DNA of 64,000 nt from Solicola gregarius (lineage in GTDB: Bacteria; Actinomycetota; Actinomycetes; Propionibacteriales; Nocardioidaceae), in assembly GCF_025790165.1 (NCBI RefSeq), contig NZ_CP094970.1:3472001-3536000 (forward strand). Reading direction: 5' to 3'. Positions 24,447 to 32,873 of the stretch are shown here, piece by piece (the stretch's first letter is position 1; every line of letters starts with the position of its first letter). The translations under genes and the position numbers were made by a program. The notes under the pieces are model-generated. The model was not told where the DNA came from and searched no databases. It worked only from the letters and a program-made list of their open reading frames with translations.

Positions 24447-26074
24447 GCGCGGGTGAGGTTCTCGCGAACGAACGTGCCGACGTGTCGGTACGCGTGTCGG
24501 GACTGTCGCGGGCCGTCGATGCGAGCCGTGGGCGGCTCGACGACGAGCTGCTCGACCCGGCCAACACCGTCGTCGAACACGCCAACGCGCGCTTGCGGCT
24601 GTCGAGTGAGCACACGATCGTGGCGCTTGCCGGAGCGACCGGTTCGGGCAAGTCGTCGCTGTTCAACAAGCTCAGCGATCTGGAGATCGCGGGCGTCGGC
24701 GTCAAGCGCCCGACGACGTCGTGGGCACTCGCGTGCGCCTGGGGCCCCGAGGGTGCGTCCGACATCCTCGACTGGATCGGCATTCCCGCGCGCCAGCAGG
24801 TGTCGCGGATGAGCATGCTCGACACCTCGAGCGACGACACCAACCTGCGCGGTCTCGTACTCCTCGATCTGCCCGACCACGACTCGACCGAGGTCGCCCA
24901 CCACCTCGAGGTCGACCGCTTGGTCGAGTACGCCGATCTGCTGGTGTGGGTGCTCGATCCCCAGAAGTACGCCGACGCGGCGATCCACGAGCGTTACCTG
25001 AAGCCGTACGCCACGCACAGCGACGTGATGATCGTCGTGCTCAACCAGATCGATCTGATTCCTGCGGACAAGCGTGACGCGGCGGTCGCCGACGTACGCC
25101 GGCTGCTGGTGAACGACGGGGTTCCCGACCCCATCGTGCTCACCACGTCGACCGTCACCGGCCAGGGACTCGACGACCTGCGGCGCATGCTGGTGAAGCG
25201 CATCCGCGAGAAGCAGGCGGCGCGCGGGCGGATCGGCGCCGACGTACGCCCGGTGGCCGAACAGCTCGCGGCGGTGAGCGGCACGGTCGAGACTCCGGTC
25301 ATCGGGGAGAGCGAGCGGGCGGCGTTCCGCGATGGCCTCGCCGACAGCGTCGGGGTCCCTTCGGTGGTCGAGCTGGTGCGCTCGATCGCGGTCGAGCGCG
25401 GCGCGCGAATGACGAGCTGGCCGCTCATGCGGTTGGTCACGCGGCCACGCACCGATCCCGGTCATCGCATCGGCGGCGACGGCGACATGTCATCCGCGGC
25501 GTTGGTGCACGCGTCCATGCCCGAGCTGCGGGCACAGCGCGGCCACGCCGATTCCGCCGTACGCGAGCTCGCAGAGAACACCACGAGCACCCTCACCCAG
25601 CCGTGGGTGCGGGCGGTGCGCTCCGCCACGACCGGCCGGAGCGGTGAGATCGTGGACGCCGTCGACCACGCGGTCGAGTCGGCCGACCTGGGTCTGACGA
25701 AGCCCCCGCTCTGGATGCGCATCGTGAACATCGTGCAGTGGCTGTTGCTGCTCGGGGTCGTCGTCGGGCTCGCGTGGTGGATCGCCGTCACGGTCTCCGA
25801 CGGCACGGGCCTGCCCGACCCCGAGGTCGGTGGCGTGTCGGTTCCGCTGATCGTGGCCGGCGGCGCGCTCGTCGTGGGCATCGTGCTCGGGATCGTTTCG
25901 AGGATCGCCGTCGGCACGTCCGCAAAGCGCCGGGCGCGCGAGGCCGATGCGGCGCTACGTCAGTCGATCGCCCGGGTCGCCGATGAGCAGATCATCGCTC
26001 CGGTCGACAAGGAGCTGCACGCCTACGACGCAACCCGAGCAGGCCTGCGCGCGGCGCTGGACGGCCGCGGCTAG
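24443..26074 (+). CDS. Membrane-anchored dynamin-like GTPase, second of a pair (DynB-like)
   Basis: 543 residues from TTG 24443, overlapping the previous stop (TTGA) with AAGGGAA upstream. The P-loop is GATGSGKSS (64-72), G3 is LLDLPDHDS, and G4 is LNQIDLIPADKRD. The middle (about 270-415) is helical. Two transmembrane helices lie at about 429-449 and 467-485, followed by a coiled helical tail. Tandem GTPases of this type form membrane-bound heteromers in other bacteria. Translational coupling to the first GTPase supports a stoichiometric complex. Confidence 0.75.
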   Translation: MSAGEVLANERADVSVRVSGLSRAVDASRGRLDDELLDPANTVVEHANARLRLSSEHTIVALAGATGSGKSSLFNKLSDLEIAGVGVKRPTTSWALACAWGPEGASDILDWIGIPARQQVSRMSMLDTSSDDTNLRGLVLLDLPDHDSTEVAHHLEVDRLVEYADLLVWVLDPQKYADAAIHERYLKPYATHSDVMIVVLNQIDLIPADKRDAAVADVRRLLVNDGVPDPIVLTTSTVTGQGLDDLRRMLVKRIREKQAARGRIGADVRPVAEQLAAVSGTVETPVIGESERAAFRDGLADSVGVPSVVELVRSIAVERGARMTSWPLMRLVTRPRTDPGHRIGGDGDMSSAALVHASMPELRAQRGHADSAVRELAENTTSTLTQPWVRAVRSATTGRSGEIVDAVDHAVESADLGLTKPPLWMRIVNIVQWLLLLGVVVGLAWWIAVTVSDGTGLPDPEVGGVSVPLIVAGGALVVGIVLGIVSRIAVGTSAKRRAREADAALRQSIARVADEQIIAPVDKELHAYDATRAGLRAALDGRG

Positions 26075-26245
26075 CTTCTACAGCGGGGCGCGCCTGCGTC
26101 GCGCCGGGATTCCTCCACAGCGGGACGTGATCCGGGACGATATCCACATCGGCTCGCGTACGCACGCACCTGCGCCCTTCGGACCCGCACAGTGGTGACG
26201 AGAGCCCGCGGCGGTCGCGGGCGGGTGAGCACTGGGAGGCAGGCC

Positions 26246-26722
26246 ATGCAGGATGCGCAGGTCACGATCACCGGTTACGTCGGTACCGACGTCGAGTTCC
26301 GGCCCGGCAACGGCAACGACCGGGCGATGTTCCGACTCGGTTCGACGTCGCGATTCCGCGATCGTGATGGCGAGTGGCGAGATCGCGAAACGGTGTGGAT
26401 GACCGTAAAGGCCTGGCGCACCCTCGCACAGAACATCGCGGCTTCGGTGCAGCGCGGTGAGCCGGTCATCGTGACCGGCAGGATGCAGGCGGAGAAGTGG
26501 GCGGACGACGGCGGCCAGCATTACCGCGACGTTCTGGTCGCGACGACCGTCGCGCACGACCTGAACCGCGGTACGACGGCGTTCCGGCGCAACGAGCGAC
26601 CCGCGGGGAAGCCGGTCTTCGCCGCAGCCGCACCGGTTGCCGCGACTCCGGCGGGCGAACACCCGCGCGACGGTGAGCATGCAGATCGGCACGGCGGGAT
26701 GCCCGAGCCAGCACCGGCCTGA
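26246..26722 (+). CDS. ssb: Single-stranded DNA-binding protein
   Basis: 158 residues from ATG 26246, with a TGGGAGG ribosome site. The OB-fold starts ITGYVGTDVEFRPGNGNDRAMFRLGSTSRF and continues with WMTVKAWRTLAQNIAASVQRGEPVIVTGRMQAEKW, the classical SSB pattern. The C-terminal tail lacks the usual acidic DDDIPF-type tip; it ends PEPAPA. It is therefore probably a secondary SSB paralogue rather than the replicative one. The actinobacterial primary ssb normally sits with rpsF/rplI, which are not here. Confidence 0.85.
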   Translation: MQDAQVTITGYVGTDVEFRPGNGNDRAMFRLGSTSRFRDRDGEWRDRETVWMTVKAWRTLAQNIAASVQRGEPVIVTGRMQAEKWADDGGQHYRDVLVATTVAHDLNRGTTAFRRNERPAGKPVFAAAAPVAATPAGEHPRDGEHADRHGGMPEPAPA

Positions 26723-26756
26723 GGCATCCGTGGGCCGTCCCCTACGCTTGGACATC

Positions 26757-28439
26757 ATGGCCGAGTACATCTTCACGCTTCGTAATGTCCGCAAGGCCCA
26801 CGGCGACAAGGTCGTCCTCGACAACGTCACGCTCTCGTTCCTGCGCGGGGCGAAGATCGGCGTGGTCGGGCCCAATGGCACCGGCAAGTCGACCCTGCTG
26901 AAGATCATGGCGGGGCTGGAGCACCCGAACAACGGCGACGCGATCCTCGATCCGGGGGCGACGGTCGGCATCCTGTTGCAGGAGCCGCCGCTCACGGAGG
27001 GCAAGACGGTGCTCGAGAACGTCGAAGAGGCCGTCGTCGACGTCAAGAGCAAGCTCGATCGCTTCAACGCGATCAGCGCGGAGCTCGCCGATCCCGACGC
27101 CGACTACGACACGCTGCTTGCCGAGATGGGCAATCTGCAGACCGATCTCGACCATGCCAACGCGTGGGATCTCGATTCGCGTCTCGACCAGGCCATGGAC
27201 GCGCTGCGCTGTCCGCCGCCGGACGAGCTGGTAGACCATCTGTCGGGCGGTGAGCGCCGTCGCGTCGCGCTGTGCAAGCTGCTGCTGGAGCAGCCCGACC
27301 TGCTGCTGCTCGACGAGCCGACCAACCATCTCGACGCCGAGAGCGTGCAGTGGCTCGAGCAGCACCTCGCGAACTACCCGGGCGCGGTGCTCGCGATCAC
27401 CCACGACCGGTACTTCCTCGACAACGTCGCCGAGTGGATCCTCGAGCTCGACCGCGGCAAGACCCATCCCTATGAGGGCAACTACTCCACGTACCTCGAG
27501 ACGAAGCGGGACCGTCTCGTCGTCGAGGGCAAGAAGGACGCCAAGCGCGCCCGGATCCTCGAGCAGGAGCTGCAGTGGGTGCGGTCCAACGCCAAGGCGC
27601 GCCAGACCAAGAACCAGGCGCGCCTCCGGCGGTACGAGGAGCTCGCCGCCGAGGCCGAGCGCAACCGCAAGCTCGACTTCGAGGAGATCAACATCCCCGC
27701 CGGTCCGCGGCTGGGCGATGTCGTCCTCGAGGCATCCGATCTGCACAAGAGCTTCGGCGACCGGGAGCTGTTCGACGGCCTGTCCTTCAACCTGCCGCGA
27801 GCGGGCATCGTCGGCGTCGTCGGCCCGAACGGCGTCGGCAAGTCGACGCTGTTCCGGATGATCGTCGGTCAGGAGAAGCCCGATTCCGGCAGCCTCGACG
27901 TCGGCAAGACGGTCTCGATCTCCTACGTCGACCAGAGTCGCGGCGGCATCGCCCCCGACAAGAACGTCTGGCAGGTCGTCTCCGACGAGCTCGACTTCAT
28001 CAAGGTGGCGAACTACGAGGTGCCGAGCCGGGCGTACGTCGCGTCGTTCGGCTTCAAGGGCTCCGACCAGCAGAAGCCGGCAGGTGTCCTCTCGGGCGGT
28101 GAGCGCAACCGGCTGAACCTCGCACTCACGCTGAAGATGGGCGGCAACCTGCTGCTGCTCGACGAGCCCACCAACGATCTCGACGTCGAGACCCTGCAGT
28201 CGTTGGAGGACGCGCTACTCGAGTTCCCGGGTTGCGCGGTCGTCGTATCGCACGACCGGTGGTTCCTCGATCGGGTCGCCACCCACATCCTGGCGTGGGA
28301 GGGCACCGACGACGATCCGGCGCGGTGGTTCTGGTACGAGGGCAACTTCGCCGACTACGAGCAGAACAAGGTCGAGCGCCTCGGAGTCGAGGCAGCGCGC
28401 CCCCATCGGGTCACGCACCGCCGCCTGACCCGCCCCTGA
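26757..28439 (+). CDS. ettA: Energy-dependent translational throttle protein EttA (ABC-F)
   Basis: 560 residues from ATG 26757, close to the usual EttA length. There are two ABC domains with Walker A GPNGTGKST and GPNGVGKST, signatures LSGGERRRVALCKLLLEQPDLLLLDEP and LSGGERNRLNLAL, and no membrane domain. Between them lies the P-site tRNA-interaction linker (KRARILEQELQWVRSNAKARQTKNQARL). EttA binds the ribosomal E site and gates the first peptide bond according to ATP level. The stop codon abuts a 102-bp palindrome. Confidence 0.95.
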   Translation: MAEYIFTLRNVRKAHGDKVVLDNVTLSFLRGAKIGVVGPNGTGKSTLLKIMAGLEHPNNGDAILDPGATVGILLQEPPLTEGKTVLENVEEAVVDVKSKLDRFNAISAELADPDADYDTLLAEMGNLQTDLDHANAWDLDSRLDQAMDALRCPPPDELVDHLSGGERRRVALCKLLLEQPDLLLLDEPTNHLDAESVQWLEQHLANYPGAVLAITHDRYFLDNVAEWILELDRGKTHPYEGNYSTYLETKRDRLVVEGKKDAKRARILEQELQWVRSNAKARQTKNQARLRRYEELAAEAERNRKLDFEEINIPAGPRLGDVVLEASDLHKSFGDRELFDGLSFNLPRAGIVGVVGPNGVGKSTLFRMIVGQEKPDSGSLDVGKTVSISYVDQSRGGIAPDKNVWQVVSDELDFIKVANYEVPSRAYVASFGFKGSDQQKPAGVLSGGERNRLNLALTLKMGGNLLLLDEPTNDLDVETLQSLEDALLEFPGCAVVVSHDRWFLDRVATHILAWEGTDDDPARWFWYEGNFADYEQNKVERLGVEAARPHRVTHRRLTRP

Positions 28440-28540
28440 CGCTGACGAGAGAGTTTTTGGCCCACTGACGAGAGATTGCGTACCCGGTGCCACCGGGTAC
28501 GCAATCTCTCGTCAGTGGGCCAAAACTCTCTCGTCAGCGT
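28439..28540. repeat. 102-bp near-perfect palindrome filling the ettA/marR intergenic gap
   Basis: Two 50-base arms are complementary except for one extra T in the left arm, with a single base (28490) at the centre (CCCGGTG-C-CACCGGG). It begins on the last base of the ettA stop and ends immediately before the MarR stop codon. Each arm contains CTGACGAGAGA twice. It may be a bidirectional terminator, but is far longer and more perfect than one needs to be. Confidence 0.9.
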
Positions 28541-29023
28541 TTAGAAGGGCTTGCCGTGAAGCTCGCGCCGGATCGCGTCGAACGCGCGTCCGATCGCGGC
28601 GAAGTCGTCCGGTGAGACCGCGTCCACCAGGTACTCGCGCACGCCGCGTACGTGGGTGTGGGCCGCCTCCTCGAGGCGGCTGAGGCCTGCGGTGGTCAGC
28701 TGCGCCAGTACGCCGCGGCCGTCGTCGGGGCTTGCCTCCCGGGCGACGAGCCCGGCGTTCTGCAGGCGCGCGATCGTATGGGTCGTGCGACTGCGCGACT
28801 GCGCGACCGAGGCGGCCAGCTCGGCCATTCGCATCCGGCGACTCGGCGCCTCCGAGAGCCGGACCAGGATCTCGTACTCCGGCATCGACAGGTTGTGGCT
28901 CTCGCGCAGATCGCGGTCGAGCCGCTCGAAGAGCACGGTCGAACCACCGAGGAAGGCGCGCCAATCGCGCTGTTGATCGTCGTCCAGCCAGTGCGTATCC
29001 GAGGTGCTCGGTGCCTGCGTCAT
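28541..29023 (-). CDS. MarR-family transcriptional regulator
   Basis: 160 residues. The winged helix is clear: LSMPEYEILVRLSEAPSRRMRMAELAASVAQSRSRTTHTIARLQNAGLVAREASPDDGRGVLAQLT. N- and C-terminal helices form the dimer interface. It is divergent from the YceI gene, with a strong palindrome (29040-29057) between them. MarR repressors typically autoregulate and control a divergent neighbour, so YceI is the likely target. Confidence 0.9.
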   Translation of the reverse strand: MTQAPSTSDTHWLDDDQQRDWRAFLGGSTVLFERLDRDLRESHNLSMPEYEILVRLSEAPSRRMRMAELAASVAQSRSRTTHTIARLQNAGLVAREASPDDGRGVLAQLTTAGLSRLEEAAHTHVRGVREYLVDAVSPDDFAAIGRAFDAIRRELHGKPF

Positions 29024-29039
29024 GCGTACATGGTACCGC

Positions 29040-29057
29040 TAGTTGACGGCTCAACTA
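29040..29057. promoter_or_regulatory. MarR operator between marR-type and yceI-type genes
   Basis: TAGTTGACGGCTCAACTA: perfect 7-bp arms TAGTTGA/TCAACTA with a 4-base spacer. This is a familiar MarR operator shape in actinobacteria. It starts 17 bases before the MarR start codon and lies 59 bases before that of YceI. Confidence 0.7.
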
Positions 29058-29115
29058 ATGAGCGCTACAGTAGAAACCGTTGAAGCGTAAACTAATTTCC
29101 TCAAGGAGACGCCAC

Positions 29116-29649
29116 ATGGCCGAGTTCACCGCCGGAACCTGGAAGATCGACACGACCCATTCGGAGGTCGGGTTCACCGTTCGCCACCTGATGAGCAAGG
29201 TGCGCGGCAAGTTCGAGACGTTCGAGGGCGAGATCGTCACCGACTCCACCGGGCTCGCTTCGAGCGCGACCGCGACCGTCGAGCTGTCGTCGGTCAACAC
29301 CGGCACCGAGGATCGCGACAACCACCTGCGTTCCAGCGACTTCTTCTCCGTCGACGAGACGCCGACGATGACGTTCCAGTCGACCGGTATCCGCGACAAG
29401 GGCGAGACCTACGTCGCGCTGGGCGACCTCACGATCCGCGGCGTCACCAAGCCGGTCGAGCTCGACGTCGAGGTGCTCGGCGAGGGCGGCGACCCGTGGG
29501 GCGGCACGCGTCTCGGCCTCGAGGCGACGACAACGATCAGCCGCAAGGAGTTCGGGATCGACTTCAACATCCCCGTCTCCGGCGACAAGCTGATGATCGG
29601 CGACAAGGTGACGATCCAGCTCACCGTCGAGGCCGTGCTGCAGGCCTGA
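29116..29649 (+). CDS. YceI-family lipid-binding-like protein
   Basis: 177 residues from ATG 29116 with AAGGAGA upstream. The lipocalin-like YceI barrel is recognised from WKIDTTHSEVGFTVRHLMSKVRGKFETFEGEI, STVNTGTEDRDNHLRSSDFF-type spacing and DLTIRGVTKPVELDVEV. No signal peptide is seen, so it is cytoplasmic, unlike periplasmic YceI of Gram-negatives. Family members bind polyprenoid or other amphiphilic lipids. MarR control suggests induction by a small aromatic or oxidative signal. Confidence 0.9.
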   Translation: MAEFTAGTWKIDTTHSEVGFTVRHLMSKVRGKFETFEGEIVTDSTGLASSATATVELSSVNTGTEDRDNHLRSSDFFSVDETPTMTFQSTGIRDKGETYVALGDLTIRGVTKPVELDVEVLGEGGDPWGGTRLGLEATTTISRKEFGIDFNIPVSGDKLMIGDKVTIQLTVEAVLQA

Positions 29650-29659
29650 TCCGGGCCGG

Positions 29660-30259
29660 CTATCGCGCGCCGGCCATGCGTACGGCGAGCTCCGCGTAAC
29701 GCTCGGCTATGTCGGGGGCCGAGCGGGACCCGTCGTCGCGAAACCAGCGCGAGACGTCGATACCCAGGGACAGCAGGGCCACTGCCGTCCCTGGGACGTC
29801 GTCTTCTTCGAGGTCGAACGATCGGTCGCGCACGCCGGCGAGCAGTACGCCGCGCAGCACGTCGTCGATCTCGCGGCGCATCGCCGCGACCTCCTGGTAG
29901 TGCTCGGGTGACAGCGAGTCGAGCTCGTACTGCACGATGCGAGCGCGCGTGTGGTGCTCCGCGTGCCACCAGGTGAACGCGCGTACGTACGCCGCAAGTC
30001 GATCGACGGGGGAGTCGATCCCCTCGACTGCGTCGCGCACGGCGGCGAGCGCGCCCTCGTGGCCGAGCCGGCTCACCTCGTAGAGCACCTGTTCCTTCGA
30101 GGCGTGGTGCACGTAGAGCGCGGCCGGGCTCATTCCCGCACGGGCCGCGATGTCGCGGGTCGTCGTCGCATGGAACCCGCGTTCGGCGAACGCCTCGACG
30201 GCTGCGTCGATCAATCGGTCGCGTGAGGTGGTCCGTGAAGTGATCTCCGCCATCATCAC
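29660..30259 (-). CDS. TetR-family transcriptional regulator of the adjacent acyl-CoA operon
   Basis: 199 residues. The N-terminus SRDRLIDAAVEAFAERGFHATTTRDIAARAGMSPAALYVHHASKEQVLYE is a textbook TetR helix-turn-helix, and a TetR_C domain of the fatty-acid-metabolism type follows. It is divergent from the acyl-CoA dehydrogenase-thiolase-SDR operon, with an operator-like palindrome (30301-30318) between. It probably represses that operon in the absence of an acyl-CoA ligand. The start could be any of three consecutive ATG codons (30259, 30256, 30253). Confidence 0.88.
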   Translation of the reverse strand: MMMAEITSRTTSRDRLIDAAVEAFAERGFHATTTRDIAARAGMSPAALYVHHASKEQVLYEVSRLGHEGALAAVRDAVEGIDSPVDRLAAYVRAFTWWHAEHHTRARIVQYELDSLSPEHYQEVAAMRREIDDVLRGVLLAGVRDRSFDLEEDDVPGTAVALLSLGIDVSRWFRDDGSRSAPDIAERYAELAVRMAGAR

Positions 30260-30300
30260 GCCCGTCTGCCGTTGACATGTCCTGCCCGGACGTTAGATCC

Positions 30301-30318
30301 TGAGCAAGCGCTTAGTCA
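30301..30318. promoter_or_regulatory. TetR-type operator in front of the acyl-CoA dehydrogenase gene
   Basis: TGAGCAAGCGCTTAGTCA contains the perfect 8-bp core AAGCGCTT and matches in 7 of 9 arm positions. It sits between the divergent TetR and acyl-CoA dehydrogenase genes, where a FadR-like TetR regulator would bind. Confidence 0.6.
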
Positions 30319-30368
30319 AGGCGCATGCGTCGGGTCAGGTCAGCGTCGAGTCAGGGGACGGCAAGGTC

Positions 30369-31607
30369 ATGCAGAGATACATCTTCGGCGACGATCACGA
30401 GGCGTTCCGGGCGTCCTGCCGCGAGTTCCTCGACCGGCACGCGCGCCCGTACGTCGACGAGCACCTGGAGGCGCGCGCGATCCCGCGCGAGTTCTGGCTC
30501 GAGGCGGGCAAGCAGGGCCTGCTCGGCCTCGAGGTCCCCGAGGAGTACGGCGGGGCGGGCGCGGGCGACTACCGCTTCAACGCCGTCCTCGCCGAAGAGC
30601 TGAGCAAGGTCAACGCCGCGCTGTCGTCGTGCGTCGGCATCCACGCCGACATCGTGGCTCCCTACCTCGTCGACCTGTGCACCGACGAGCAGAAGCAGCG
30701 CTGGCTGCCCGGGTTCTGCTCGGGCGAGATCCTCACCGCGATCGCGATGACCGAACCGTCCGGCGGCTCCGACCTCGCGGCGCTCAAGACGACCGCGGTA
30801 CGCGACGGCGACGGCTGGCTGATCAACGGGTCCAAGACCTTCATCACCAACGGCTACTCCGCCGACCTGATCGTGGTCGCCGCGCGTACGAGCCCGGAGA
30901 AGAAGGCCAAGGGCATCACGTTGTTCGCGATCGAGGCCGGCATGAGCGGCGAGGAAGGTAGCGAGCGGAGTGGTGGCCGCGAGGGACGAGTGGCCGCCGC
31001 GGAGGGAGCGGACGACCGAGCGCGATGGACGGGAACGAACGGCTTCTCGCGCGGTCGCAAGCTGGACAAGGTCGGCCAGACCGAGTCCGACACCGCCGAG
31101 CTGTTCTTCGAAGACGTACGCGTCGGCCCCGAACAGGTCATCGGCGAGGTCGACCGCGGGTTCGTGTCCATGATGGAGCGGCTGCCGCAGGAGCGGCTCG
31201 GTGCGGGCGTGTCCAACATCGCCCACGCCGCGCAGATCCTTCGCGAGACCGTCGAGTACGCCAAGGAGCGCAAGGCGTTCGGCCAGTCGATCGGTGCGTT
31301 CCAGCACAACAAGTTCCTGCTCGCCGAGCTGGTCACCAAGATCGAGGTCGCCCAGGCCTTCATCGACCAGTGCGTCGAGGCGCACCGGCGGCGCGAGCTC
31401 AGCGCGACCGACGCCGCGAAGGCGAAGTGGTGGTCCGCCGAGGTGCAGAACGACGTGCTCGACAGCTGCGTCCAGCTGCACGGCGGCTACGGTTTCATGA
31501 ACGAGTACCGCGTCGCCCGCGCCTGGCGCGACGCCCGCGTCACCAAGATCTGGGCCGGTTCGAACGAGATCATGAAGGAGCTCATCGGCCGCGAGCTCGG
31601 CTTCTGA
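30369..31607 (+). CDS. Acyl-CoA dehydrogenase with an inserted 31-residue segment
   Basis: 412 residues. N-terminal helical domain FLDRHARPYVDEHLEARAIPREFW, middle beta domain IAMTEPSGGSDLAALKTTA and ITNGYSADLIVV, and C-terminal helices with ERLGAGVSNIAHAAQILRETVEYAKERKAFGQSIGAFQ and LHGGYGFMNEY, where the FAD ring contacts sit. The enzyme removes two hydrogens from an acyl-CoA. Residues 195-225 (EEGSERSGG to ARWTGTNG) interrupt the usual EAGMSGFSRGRKLDKVG stretch; removing 93 bp restores family sequence. The fold is likely tolerant because the site is a surface loop, but activity is uncertain. First gene of a three-gene operon. Confidence 0.88.
   Translation: MQRYIFGDDHEAFRASCREFLDRHARPYVDEHLEARAIPREFWLEAGKQGLLGLEVPEEYGGAGAGDYRFNAVLAEELSKVNAALSSCVGIHADIVAPYLVDLCTDEQKQRWLPGFCSGEILTAIAMTEPSGGSDLAALKTTAVRDGDGWLINGSKTFITNGYSADLIVVAARTSPEKKAKGITLFAIEAGMSGEEGSERSGGREGRVAAAEGADDRARWTGTNGFSRGRKLDKVGQTESDTAELFFEDVRVGPEQVIGEVDRGFVSMMERLPQERLGAGVSNIAHAAQILRETVEYAKERKAFGQSIGAFQHNKFLLAELVTKIEVAQAFIDQCVEAHRRRELSATDAAKAKWWSAEVQNDVLDSCVQLHGGYGFMNEYRVARAWRDARVTKIWAGSNEIMKELIGRELGF
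30951..31043 (+). repeat. 93-bp in-frame insertion in the acyl-CoA dehydrogenase gene
   Basis: The segment is bounded by CGGC at 30947-30950 and again at 31040-31043, like a 4-bp target duplication. Its composition (GAGCGGAGTGG, TGGCCGC repeated, GGAGGGAGCGG) is unlike its coding neighbours and encodes a Glu/Arg/Gly-rich peptide. Exact removal leaves the conserved MSGFSRGRKLDKVG. Confidence 0.6.
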
Positions 31608-31649
31608 CGTACGACGTGGCAGCGCCACAGGAAAGGTTGGTCACCGCCC

Positions 31650-32873
31650 ATGCCCGAAGCAGTCATCGTCTCCATCGCACGCTCGCCGATCGGCCGAGCG
31701 AACAAGGGATCGCTGAAGGACATGCGTCCCGACGACCTCTCCGCCGCGATGATCACGGCCGCGCTGGAGAAGGTTCCCGAGCTCGACCCGCATGAGGTCG
31801 AAGACCTGATGCTCGGTTGCGGGCTGCCCGGCGGCGAGCAAGGCTTCAACATGGCCCGCATCGTCGCCGTCCAGCTCGGACTCGACGACGTGCCGGGTAC
31901 GACGATCACTCGCTACTGCTCGTCGAGCCTGCAGACGACGCGCATGGCGTACCACGCCATCAAGGCCGGCGAGGGCGACGTGTTCATCTCTGCCGGTGTC
32001 GAGGCCGTGAGCCGGTTCGCGAAGGGCAACAGCGACTACATCCCGGAGCAGGAGACGAGGAACCCGCTGTTCACCGACGCGCTCGCTCGTACGAAGCGCT
32101 TCGCCGAGGGCGGCCAGACCTGGCGTGACCCGCGCGAGAACGGCGACCTACCCGACGCGTACATCGCTATGGGGCAGACCGCGGAGAACCTCGCCCAGCG
32201 CGAGGGGATCACCCGCGCGGAACAGGACGAGTTCGGCGTGCGCAGCCAGAACCTCGCAGAGAAGGCGATCGCGGACGGGTTCTGGCAGCGCGACATCACC
32301 CCGGTGACCCTGCCCGACGGCACCGTGGTCGACGCCGACGACGGTCCCCGGCCCGGCGTGACGCTGGAGAAGGTGTCCGAGCTGAAGCCGGTGTTCCGGC
32401 CCGACGGCACGGTGACCGCGGGCAACTGCTGCCCGCTCAACGACGGCGCGGCGGCGGTGGTCGTGATGAGCGATACGCGGGCCGCCGAGCTCGGCCTGAC
32501 TCCGCTCGCGCGGATCGTCTCGACCGGCGTCACGGCACTGTCCCCGGAGATCATGGGGTTCGGGCCGGTCGAGGCGTCGAAGCAGGCGCTCGCCCGTGCC
32601 GGTATGACGATCGACGACATCGACCTGGTCGAGATCAACGAGGCCTTCGCGGCGCAGGTCATCCCGTCCGCACGCGCGTTGGACATCGACATCGACAAGC
32701 TCAACGTCAACGGCGGCGCGATCGCCGTCGGTCACCCGTTCGGGATGACCGGCGCTCGGATCACGAGCACGCTGATCAACTCGCTCGGGTTCCACGACAA
32801 GCAGATCGGGCTCGAGACGATGTGTGTCGGTGGCGGGCAGGGCATGGCGATGGTGCTGGAGCGGCTCTCGTGA
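31650..32873 (+). CDS. Acetyl-CoA acetyltransferase / 3-ketoacyl-CoA thiolase
   Basis: 407 residues of the thiolase family. The nucleophilic cysteine is in TRYCSSSLQTTRMAYHAIKAGEGDVFISAGVE, the C-terminal catalytic motifs are NVNGGAIAVGHPFGMTGAR and CVGGGQGMA, and NEAFAAQ carries the usual asparagine. It catalyses the last step of beta-oxidation or the reverse condensation. It follows the acyl-CoA dehydrogenase by 42 bases and overlaps the SDR gene, forming a degradative operon with TetR control. Confidence 0.93.
   Translation: MPEAVIVSIARSPIGRANKGSLKDMRPDDLSAAMITAALEKVPELDPHEVEDLMLGCGLPGGEQGFNMARIVAVQLGLDDVPGTTITRYCSSSLQTTRMAYHAIKAGEGDVFISAGVEAVSRFAKGNSDYIPEQETRNPLFTDALARTKRFAEGGQTWRDPRENGDLPDAYIAMGQTAENLAQREGITRAEQDEFGVRSQNLAEKAIADGFWQRDITPVTLPDGTVVDADDGPRPGVTLEKVSELKPVFRPDGTVTAGNCCPLNDGAAAVVVMSDTRAAELGLTPLARIVSTGVTALSPEIMGFGPVEASKQALARAGMTIDDIDLVEINEAFAAQVIPSARALDIDIDKLNVNGGAIAVGHPFGMTGARITSTLINSLGFHDKQIGLETMCVGGGQGMAMVLERLS

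Noticed and set aside
28439-28540. Ordinary bidirectional terminator
   Set aside because: Terminators need 7-20 paired bases; 50-base arms with internal repeats go far beyond that. Termination is still a possible side effect.
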